64,000 nt of DNA from Colletotrichum lupini (lineage: Eukaryota > Ascomycota > Sordariomycetes > Glomerellales > Glomerellaceae), in NCBI RefSeq assembly GCF_023278565.1, contig NC_064677.1:1-64000 (forward strand). The letters run 5' to 3'. Numbering within the stretch: position 1 is the first letter of the stretch; each line of letters begins with the position of its first letter. Of this stretch, positions 34,799 to 43,032 are shown piece by piece. Both the position numbers and the translations under genes were made by a program. Under the pieces are notes generated by a model. The model was not told where the DNA came from. It saw only the letters and a list, made by a program, of their open reading frames with translations, and did no database searches.

Positions 34799-37429
34799 AT
34801 GGCTGTTTCGATATCTCAGCTTTCTTTCGAGCACCATCGACAAGCTCTTGGCATTGCCGAATCAGAGCCTCGCATCTCATGGCGATTCTCTGGCAATGCC
34901 GTTGACTGGGAGCAGAGCGCCTACGATCTGGAAATTCTCAAGGGGTCAGATCCCCCAACCATCCACAACTTTAACTCGACTGAGTCTCTCCTTGTTCCAT
35001 GGCCAGCGGCAGCTCTAGAATCGGCCGAGCAAGCTAGAGTACGAGCTCGGGCCCACGGTAGACCTGGCCAACTGTCTACGCCCTGGTCAGATTGGGTCAC
35101 GGTCGAGACCGGGCTCCTCAACTCTTCAGATTGGGCCGGGGCTGTCCCCGTCGCTGCCGAAAGGGAGACTGAAGTTGAAGCTCCTAAACGTCCGGTCTAT
35201 TTCAGACAACCATTTCTTGTCAACGCCAATGTCACTCGTGCACGGCTCTACATTACCGCATTGGGGCTTTACGAAGCAGAGATCAATGGCCGTCGGGTTG
35301 GTGATTATGTTCTTGCCCCCGGATGGCAATCATATAACTACCGGCATGTGTACGATACCTACGACGTCACGGAACTTATTTCCAATGGAGACAATGCAAT
35401 TGGTGTTGCAGTCGGTGAGGGATGGTTCTCTGGTAGACTCAGCTACGGTGGCGGTGTCAGAAACAATTATGGAGACACCATCGGCCTTCTCAGTCTCCTA
35501 GTCGTCACTCTTGAAGATGGCACCAAGATTATGGTGCCGAGCGACGCGACCTGGAAAGCTAACACTGGTCCACTTATCACTTCCGAGATTTATAACGGCG
35601 AACATTACGATTCCACACTAGAGGCAGAGCTGGAGGGGTGGTCATCTGCAGGATTTGCCGCCGACGACTGGCTGGCGGTGCGAGAGTTACCCGCACTCAA
35701 AGGCGCTTTAGTCCCTCCCGATGGACCTCCTGTCAGACGACTTGAAGAAAGAAAGCCCGAGTCCATCTTCGCATCTCCGTCTGGTAAGACGCTTATCGAC
35801 TTCGGGCAAAATCTTGTGGGCTGGCTGAGACTTACGGTCTCTGGGCCTACCGGTACGAACATCACTCTCCACCATGCCGAAGTTCTCGAAGATGGGGAGC
35901 TCGCTCTTAGACCACTTAGGATTGCCACGGCGGCTGACTCTCTTATCCTGCACGGTAACGGCACACAAACATGGGAGCCACGTTTTACCTTCCATGGTTT
36001 CCGTTATGCTCAAGTCGATGGTTGGCCACAGGAAACTCCTCTTACCGCTGACTCCGTCACTGCTGTTGTTGTCCACAGCGACATGGAGCAAACCGGCTGG
36101 TTCGAATGTTCCAATCAGCTTCTCAACAAGTTCCATCACAATGTGCGGTGGTCCATGAAGGGGAACTTCTTATCGATCCCCACCGATTGCCCGCAACGTG
36201 GTGAGCGACTTGGATGGACTGGTGATGCTCACGCCTTTGCTCCAACGGCCAACTACTTGTACAACGCTGCTGGTTTTTGGAGAGGCTGGCACAAAGACAT
36301 CTGGTCAGAAATGCAGCGAAACAACTCAATGGTGGTTCCATTCACCATTCCAACGATCCCCCCTGGAGGTCCCGCTACTCCTGCCGCAGTCTGGGGAGAT
36401 GTAGCTGTCGCGAACCCCTTCAACATTTACCAAGCATTTGGTGATGTTGGTCTTCTCGAAGAGCAATACCTTCAGTCTCAAGCCTGGATTGATACGGGCA
36501 TCAGCCGTAACGACGTTGGGCTTTGGAACCGCAGCTCTTTCCAATTTGCCGACTGGCTTGACCCCAAGGCCCCCTCAGATGCCCCGGGGAACGCCACCAC
36601 TGCGAAGCACCTGGTCGCCGATGCGTATTTGATCCATATGACTGATTTCCTCGCCAACATGTCTGCAGCTTTGGGACGTGACGAAGCGGCCGACCAATAC
36701 CGAACTCAACGGAAGGATCTTATCTCAGCGTTTCACGACGCCTGGATCCAGGATGGTGTCCTCGCAAACCAGACTCAGACTGCGTACGCCATGGCTCTCA
36801 ACTTCGGTTTGTTCACTGATGAAGAACAGCAATCAGCTGCTGCCGAGAAGCTGCGACAGATCGTTGCAGACAATGACTACCTTGTTGGCACAGGCTTTGC
36901 GGGCACTCCGCCTCTCGGGTTTGCTCTCAGAGACATTGGCGCCACTGAAGACTTCTATCGCATGCTTCTTCAGACTCGAGTGCCTTCTTGGCTATATCAG
37001 GTGGTTCAAAATGGGACAACCACTTGGGAGAGATGGGACAGTCTTCTCGCAAATGGTAGCGTCAATCCTGGCGAGATGACCAGCTTCAACCACTACGCGT
37101 TTGGCTCCGTTGCCAACTGGATGCATCAAGTCATTGGTGGTATTGCTCCTGCGGAACCGGGCTGGAAGCGAATCACTGTTGCCCCGATTCCTGGCGGCAA
37201 CATTACCAGTGCTGATTCGAAATACATTTCACCTTATGGAGAAGTTAAGGTCCAATGGTGGTTCGAAAATAATGAGGAAGAAAATGCCGTGCATCGTAAT
37301 GGATTCCACATGGTCGTCGAAATCCCTCCTAACACAAAGGCTGACATCACGATGCCCAATGGGGGGAAGTCAACTGAAGTGGGTTCTGGATACTATGAGT
37401 TCCATGACCCAAGTTATGTTTTAGTTTGA
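34799..37429 (+). CDS. Alpha-L-rhamnosidase, glycoside hydrolase family 78
   Basis: Hydrolyses terminal alpha-L-rhamnose from glycosides or polysaccharides by inversion. One uninterrupted exon; the first true ATG is 34799 (MAVSISQLSFEHHRQALG), giving 876 aa, normal for GH78. The N-terminal beta-sandwich repeat (ESEPRISWRF) is followed by the carbohydrate-binding region (ARLYITALGLYEAEINGRRV and LAPGWQSYNYRHVYDTYDVT). The catalytic (alpha/alpha)6 domain has the signature TDCPQRGERLGWTGDAHAF, containing the Asp and Glu of the active site, and the later WERWDS and SFNHYAFGSV. There is no signal peptide, so it is probably intracellular. Absence of introns and of a signal peptide gives it a bacterial-type look. 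It lies beside the peptide precursor gene, so a role on a glycosylated metabolite is possible but unproven. Confidence 0.93.
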   Translation: MAVSISQLSFEHHRQALGIAESEPRISWRFSGNAVDWEQSAYDLEILKGSDPPTIHNFNSTESLLVPWPAAALESAEQARVRARAHGRPGQLSTPWSDWVTVETGLLNSSDWAGAVPVAAERETEVEAPKRPVYFRQPFLVNANVTRARLYITALGLYEAEINGRRVGDYVLAPGWQSYNYRHVYDTYDVTELISNGDNAIGVAVGEGWFSGRLSYGGGVRNNYGDTIGLLSLLVVTLEDGTKIMVPSDATWKANTGPLITSEIYNGEHYDSTLEAELEGWSSAGFAADDWLAVRELPALKGALVPPDGPPVRRLEERKPESIFASPSGKTLIDFGQNLVGWLRLTVSGPTGTNITLHHAEVLEDGELALRPLRIATAADSLILHGNGTQTWEPRFTFHGFRYAQVDGWPQETPLTADSVTAVVVHSDMEQTGWFECSNQLLNKFHHNVRWSMKGNFLSIPTDCPQRGERLGWTGDAHAFAPTANYLYNAAGFWRGWHKDIWSEMQRNNSMVVPFTIPTIPPGGPATPAAVWGDVAVANPFNIYQAFGDVGLLEEQYLQSQAWIDTGISRNDVGLWNRSSFQFADWLDPKAPSDAPGNATTAKHLVADAYLIHMTDFLANMSAALGRDEAADQYRTQRKDLISAFHDAWIQDGVLANQTQTAYAMALNFGLFTDEEQQSAAAEKLRQIVADNDYLVGTGFAGTPPLGFALRDIGATEDFYRMLLQTRVPSWLYQVVQNGTTTWERWDSLLANGSVNPGEMTSFNHYAFGSVANWMHQVIGGIAPAEPGWKRITVAPIPGGNITSADSKYISPYGEVKVQWWFENNEEENAVHRNGFHMVVEIPPNTKADITMPNGGKSTEVGSGYYEFHDPSYVLV

Positions 37430-38020
37430 TTCTGTCCATCCAAATCCTGTTCTTGTCTACCCGTCAACGAGTTCTGCGGTTCGCCCATTCAATTCTGTTT
37501 TGTCTCAGCGGGTGAATGATACAATTTTAGGCAACTGAAGTCTGTACCAGCTTGGTGAACCAATGTCCCATGTGCCTCTGACTACCGCCAGTATTTTGGT
37601 CTCACCTTGAACTGACGTACGAGTTTGACACTGGTGTAAAGTAGTGAATTGCCCGGAAACCCCTCCTCAGCAACCTGTGGCCTAAGCCCGTTGAGAAGGG
37701 GTTTTCATGAGTATTCGGGCTAGGATTTGGAATAATTCAATAGCATGATCGAGCAGTGGTCTTAGACCCCAGTACTTAAGACTTGATTGGACCTCAATCG
37801 AGACTTCAATGTGCAATCGTGGTTGTATTCAGTCAACACTTCTCGTTCTAGAGGGAAACACCAACGTAAATATCGCGCTGCGCCCCCAACAACTCAGTAT
37901 TTGCGATTGATCCCGAGTGATCTTGAGCCTCATTATCCCTGGTTTGTGTTCTCTTGCTCAGACTTACATCGGAGTTGAGAGACCCGGAAGCCAACAGAAC
38001 CCATCTTGACGTGAGTCTGT
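37430..38020. other. Intergenic, nothing recognised
   Basis: Shared 3' region of the convergent GH78 and peptide-precursor genes. No gene or clear repeat. Confidence 0.6.
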
Positions 38021-38268
38021 CTACATGGGAAGATAGGACTCATCGGCGCTGGTTTCAGCGCGCTTCATGGGGTCATAAGACTCGTCGGCACTGGTTTCAG
38101 CGCGCCTCATAGGGTCGTAAGATTCATCTGCGTTCGTCTCTGCCCGCCTCATTGGAAGGTATGATTCGTCGGCGCTGGTCTCGGCCCTCTTCATCGGCAA
38201 ATAAGACTCGTCGGCACTGGTCTCGGCCCGTATCCTCATGGGGAGGTAGGATTCATCTGCACTGGTTT
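38021..38268 (-). repeat. Six 42-bp coding tandem repeats
   Basis: The second exon of the precursor consists of six tandem units of about 42 bp. Third-position differences are common (GCC/GCA/GCT, GAC/GAT, TAT/TAC) while the peptide hardly changes. Synonymous drift with a conserved peptide indicates purifying selection on the repeat rather than a recent slippage artefact. Confidence 0.85.
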
Positions 38269-38410
38269 GAGCTGTTTACACTTAGCTTATGAAACCAATC
38301 TCCAGCCAAAAACTCCAGTCTATCACCGACGTACCCTGACCTGAATGAGGAATAGCAGGCAATGCAGCAATGCAAGCCGCCAGTGCCGTTAACAAGACGA
38401 TCACCTTCAT
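38021..38410 (-). CDS. Repeat peptide precursor, dikaritin (UstYa-RiPP) type
   Basis: Short secretory-pathway precursor expected to be cut into several copies of one peptide. Exon 1 is 38410 to 38341 (GTCAGG donor) or 38335 (better GTACGT donor, same phase). Exon 2 is 38271-38021. Total 106 or 108 aa. A signal peptide (MKVIVLLTALAACIAALPA) leads into six 14-residue repeats, AETSADESYLPM followed by KR or RR. Repeats 4 and 5 have Asp instead of Leu, repeat 4 has Asn for Ser, repeat 1 ends RIR instead of a dibasic pair, and repeat 6 ends the protein. Dibasic sites are Kex2 targets. Signal peptide, tandem cores, Kex2 sites and a UstYa gene 1.5 kb away are the known layout of ustiloxin, phomopsin, asperipin and epichloecyclin precursors. 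Tyr is the likely crosslinked residue. The product itself is not one I recognise. Confidence 0.87.
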
Positions 38411-39863
38411 GTTGTAATATACGTAGACTTCGGCGAGTCAAGAGAATGCTTTAGAATTGTAGTGTGAATCGAAAAAATAATTGGTCTGAAAGAACAGGAA
38501 AGGTCGAGGTCCTCTAGTTGGAAAATGGCGAACAGCGTTGGAGCTGTCTCTTATGATCGACCCCCCGTGAGACAAATCGGTCACGCTTGGAAATAGTGGA
38601 AAGCTTTCGGTTCGTATACAATGCCATCAGGAGCTGGAACCTTGCAAGCTGACCTGCGAGATAAAAGAGGCAGGTGCATTTAGATGACTCTCGCAACTGA
38701 CGAATCGTGGTTTCACCAGTCAGAATTAACAAACTGTGGCTTCACTTGCACAACTTCCAAGACTCAATTTTACAGGGTAGTCAATGGTGGCAAAAAAGTA
38801 AGCTAAATGTTGAAGGATCTGTCCAGTCTTCATTGGCATTTGAAGTAGCCGTTTAGAGTCATGCTTACGAGCACCTCCATCGTTGACCTTCCGAATTGAA
38901 ATTAGTTTCCCGCCCCACAGCCATAGGATCTAGTTGCATAGAGCTTGAACGGAGACCCAGAGACTTCGTGGTCTTTCAGCCGGCGTTCGAATTCTCAGCC
39001 ATGCTCTCGACATCGAACTTGCTGCCTTCTCTTGTCCGTACAGGTTAAACTTATCCAGGTCGAGATTCTAATCCCGAAGGGTGGAGCAATCAGCCTTCAT
39101 TCAAAAGTTTGTTTCCCAGATTCGGGTACAAACGCAATGCGAATAGTTTCGTGGTATAAAGGTTTGTTTACTATGTGGAAAGTGGTTTAGTTTTGTCATA
39201 CCCACTGAGCGCCAGAAACTTGCGTTCCTCGCTGACTTCCCATTGATCTTCATCGAAGGCAAACTCCATATGCAATGCGACGACAGGGGCACACGTAACA
39301 GGGTGGTGTATTGGTATCAGATTGGTTCGTCCGGACTCGAAAAGCGAGCCACTGTCAGACATTGGACTTGGTCAGCGGGGGTTCTTCCGGCTGGGTATAG
39401 TGTTGACGCTCGAAGGATTTGGATGCACCGACACATTCGTCCTCCGGCCATTCAAGTCGTCTGTTTCACCTCTGATGGAGGTAAGCTCAAAACGCCATCG
39501 CAGATAAGATGACCTTCACTGTACAGACCTTCCAGATCTGGCGGAAAGGATTATCATCAGCACATGTCCCGCTTGGGTCGTTAGGCGGGACATGCCCACA
39601 TCTGTGACTGTGGCGGAGTTTACAGAGCTTTGTGATCCCTCACGAATCCTTCCAGTTTTGATCTGAAGACGCTATCTCGTAGCAATTTGCAACACCCACT
39701 CGGCGTCTTCCCTTCATCTGGTTTCGTCTACCATTTGGTCGTTCGGACGGCTCAATTGTCTTAGTCTCCTTCACCTGCAAATCTCATTCTCTGCTGTTGT
39801 CGGGCCTTTGACAGACTTCCTATCTGCCTCACCTCCAGACGCTATCGAGAATTCAGCTCAAAG
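38411..39863. other. Intergenic region within the peptide locus
   Basis: Divergent upstream regions of the precursor and the UstYa gene. A 63-codon minus-strand frame at 39362-39171 starts with ATG and contains HHPVTCAPVVALHMEFAFDE. It reads like protein but matches nothing I know and has an in-frame stop just upstream. A perfect inverted repeat lies at 39563-39594. Confidence 0.5.
39563..39594. promoter_or_regulatory. Perfect 10-bp inverted repeat upstream of UstYa gene
   Basis: CATGTCCCGC at 39563-39572 and its exact reverse complement GCGGGACATG at 39585-39594, spaced by 12 bp, lie 270 bp before the UstYa ATG. This dyad could be the operator of a dimeric regulator or an RNA hairpin. I did not find the same motif in front of the precursor gene. 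Confidence 0.4.
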
Positions 39864-40896
39864 ATGGGCCGAAATCACAAAGAGTACGCGCCTGTGTACT
39901 CTGATGAGAGTCTAGCATCGAGTCGTGAAGCTGTCGAGGCCGCAGTTGCAGCAGCAAACATACGGCACACATCAAAGCTTCATAGATTCGGGGTGTGGAC
40001 TCTCCATGCCGTCTTGATCACCATCTACACCGCAATCTTTGCTGTTTCATTATTGCCCAACAGACCATTTTCGGGAGTGTTTAGTTTGATAGATGGTAGG
40101 TTTCACATTGTTGAAATGTCTGCTTTATCCTAGGCCCAGAAACTCACTATGGTACAGCACCGCCAAAGGCTGTCGGCGAGAAGACTCATCTCGAAGTCTT
40201 CCCTATTCAAGGTCCGCCACATGGCAAATACACGGGTGAACCAAGACCAGAGGTAGATCAAGCATGGAGGGACTTGTTACAGTGTAGGCCACTACTGAAT
40301 CTACATGGAAGTATATGTACTAATCTGAGTCGCCTACCTCAGATAACAATGTCCGAGTTTCCGAAGAATGGGTACATCGTTGGGGACGGGAGCATGAAGC
40401 GGTCAAGCTACCCGATGGCGGGTATCTTGGCATGCTCAGTGTCTTCCACGAATTGCACTGCATTGCAAGTTATCTTCTGCCCACGCCGATTATCTGAGTA
40501 GAGTTAACCAGATGTACAGAAGCGTCTCTACCAAACGCTGTCGCCCGACTACTACTTTCCCAACGCAACCAAGCAAGAAATCGCTACGAATCGAGAGCAT
40601 AACCGTGAGTTTGTCAACGAGACTGCGTAGTCGTTGAACCTGGGATAGTACTAATTAACATCACAGAGCACTGTCTTGAGGTCCTCCGCATGGGTGCAGC
40701 CTGTCGTGGTGACATTTCCATCATCACCCACATGTGGACTGACATCGACGCGAAGCCCATCGTGAACCAAACGGCGCCTCACCAATGTATTGACTTTGAC
40801 AAGGTCATGGACTATTCTCGGGACAATACAGTAGATGTATATAAGGACAACTATATCGTCCACCCGAAGTTTGGTGCGTTTGTCACTCCGCAATGA
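39864..40896 (+). CDS. UstYa-family oxidase (DUF3328)
   Basis: UstYa-type proteins catalyse oxidative cyclisation of ribosomal peptide cores in dikaritin pathways and act in some other mycotoxin pathways. Exons 39864-40095, 40134-40283, 40343-40464, 40520-40604 and 40667-40896 join in frame to 272 aa. Intron 3 has a GC donor (GCAAGT), a known minor class; all others are GT..AG. The protein has a basic cytosolic N-terminus, one membrane segment (WTLHAVLITIYTAIFAVSLL), then a lumenal domain with both diagnostic HxxHC motifs: HELHC at 163-167 and HNQHC at 195-199, the latter assembled across intron 4. VRVSEEW and LPDGGYLGMLSVFHELHCI are typical of the family. No inactivating mutation seen. It diverges from the precursor gene 1.45 kb away and is probably its modifying enzyme. 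Confidence 0.92.
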
Positions 40897-41346
40897 TTAG
40901 AATGTGCGCTCACCATTAGTAGGACCTTCCTTTCCCAAGGGCAATAGCATTAAGCCCTTTAAGGAGCAGGGAATGGGGCACCATCATTAAGGGCAGGGAG
41001 GTTAGGCAGTCCCTACACTTGATCAAACGTCGGATGGGCCAGGTTCATGGTGCCGCAACTTCCGATTATAGGTCATGCCATTCAATGCTGCAATAGTGGC
41101 CTCTAGCCATCAGATTTGATATGTCCATTACCTTGAACATGGCATCGTTTTTCGATTTGCACGATAGATAGCGCCGAGAGAACTCCACGTGTGCGTTGAT
41201 TGAGACTTCAGCAAGGCAATGTGGCAATTTCCTAACAATCTATAAGCATTCATGTTGGGTTGTGACATTGGGACTCTGGCAATAGACAAGGTACCTTGGG
41301 CACTTAGCTCATTACTGTGCGGAATCACCTTTGAGGATCGGGCAGG
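40897..41346. other. Intergenic, nothing recognised
   Basis: 3' flank of the UstYa gene up to the transposon-like element. No gene seen. Confidence 0.55.
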
Positions 41347-42144
41347 TAAGACTCCACCCCACACGACGGATCACCCCCTACGACAGATCACCCAATTCGG
41401 CCACATTCACTCAAAAACCACTAATTCTACCTACTTCATTTTATAATATTAAAATTATATAAAAAATACCTTTAAATATATAATATATAGTTTTCTTATA
41501 AAAATATTTTTTATGAATTATAATTTTCTATATTAACTAAGATATTAGTAAGTTAAATATAACGTTTTTTACTATATAAAAATAAGATTTTTAACTTTAT
41601 TAAAAATTAATAAAGCTAAGTATTTTAAATCTTTATAATTTTTAGAATATTTTTCTGAGTTTAAAAATACAGTTTTTAGCGTTATACTAATTATAGAACC
41701 TAAGGAAATTTAAGTTTTTATAAATACTACTTATTATAATATAACTCAATATTTATATATAATAATACTTATATTACTAGTAAAAAACTATTTATATAAG
41801 TATATTTTAAATCTTTCAAACATAATTAACTCTAAAAATTTATTTTTTCTAATAAATAAAAGAGTTATAGAGCGTAATATAATATTAGTATTTATATAGA
41901 AACTACTAGTAAACACTAATATTTAAAAATACTTTTTAAATCTAATATTACTATATAATATAATATAAAAATACTTTTTTTGAATTTTTTTTCATATTGA
42001 TTATATTTTTCTATAGCTTCTATATCTTTTAAAATATTTATTTTATAACTAGTTATGTATATATAAAATAGCGGTTTTGGCTGAATGTGGCCGAATTGGG
42101 TGATCTGTCGTAGGGGGTGATCCGTCGTGTGGGGTGGGGTCTTA
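41347..42144. mobile_element. Non-autonomous TIR element, RIP-degraded
   Basis: A 794-bp element (41349-42142) between TA dinucleotides (41347-41348 and 42143-42144). Its 61-bp terminal inverted repeats, 41349-41409 and 42082-42142, begin AGACTCCACCCC on the left and AGACCCCACCCC on the right, with that single C/T difference. Within each repeat, ACGACGGATCACCC is followed by ACGACAGATCACCC. The interior of about 670 bp is nearly pure A/T and has no ORF. TA target and AG.C ends place it with Tc1/mariner/Fot1-type elements. It shares ATTCGGCCAC with the ends of the larger element at 16.9 kb. It is too short for a transposase, so it is MITE-like or an internal-deletion derivative. Confidence 0.88.
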
Positions 42145-42346
42145 AGGTACCTTCCATTTAGGCTGCCCCACTCCACACCGAGAAGATACCCCGATTAGCC
42201 TTATCTATTGGTTGTTGACCGCTGATCACGTGACCTCGAAATGTCTGCATCGCAAACCCAGAAAAAAAAAGTTTCTCCAGCCCACCGTGATCACCACCCA
42301 CCGACAATTCTACGCTCAACCCGACCACATCCACCCGATTTCCACG

Positions 42347-42587
42347 ATGCATTTGATGTACACTCTCGATGAGGCGGGCAGCCGTGTCTACACCCTCAAG
42401 AAGGTTGTCGACGGCAAGGTCACCAAGTCTGCTCACCCTGCCCGCTTCTCTCCCGATGACAAGTGGTCGCGCCAGCGCGTTACGCTCAAGCGTCGCTTCA
42501 ACCTTCTGCTTACGCAGCAAAGTAAGTTTTGCGCCTCTTACTCGACCGGCAACCAATCTAATCATGATTTTTCCAGAGGCCGAGTAA
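42347..42587 (+). CDS. NOP10: H/ACA snoRNP subunit Nop10
   Basis: Core protein of H/ACA ribonucleoproteins, which carry out pseudouridylation of rRNA and snRNA, in the nucleolus. Exons 42347-42521 and 42577-42587 give 61 aa. The sequence [20 protein letters not shown], then [20 protein letters not shown] and LLLTQQKAE, follows the highly conserved Nop10 pattern over its whole length. The intron falls near the C-terminus (GTAAGT..TTCCAG). It lies about 200 bp beyond the transposon-like element and is the first conserved housekeeping gene from the telomere. It is convergent with NOB1. Confidence 0.95.
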
Positions 42588-43032
42588 ATATGTAAATTGC
42601 ACAAGAAGCAATCGAAAAACCATACATCCGTCCACTCGATCCCAGCTCGTTCACGACACCATGCGCCGCTGAGAACGACTCATCCACAACAAATAGAACA
42701 TGAGACATGGTCTGGCGCGGAGGGAGGGTCAACGAAGCCCTTGACAGCTGTTCAAGGCTCGTGAATACAAACCCAGGTATACAAAAATCGGCGTTGGGGA
42801 AAGGCTTGCATTCAGGGGATCATCGGAGTCTTTTTACTATGTCCGTGTTGCGATAGATTGCTCTGCAATTCCTACAATCAGAGCGACACATCCAAAATCC
42901 AACCTCGTTTTTTTCTTGTTCCCATTCCGTTCGACTTTTTGCGTTTCGCGGCCCTCTTCCTGCCTTTTAAGGGGTCTATCATGGTATCATGCAGAACATA
43001 TAAACATCAGCTTCCAACCCACCTACTGCCTC
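42588..43032. other. Convergent 3' region of NOP10 and NOB1
   Basis: No gene; holds the two 3' untranslated regions. Confidence 0.7.
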
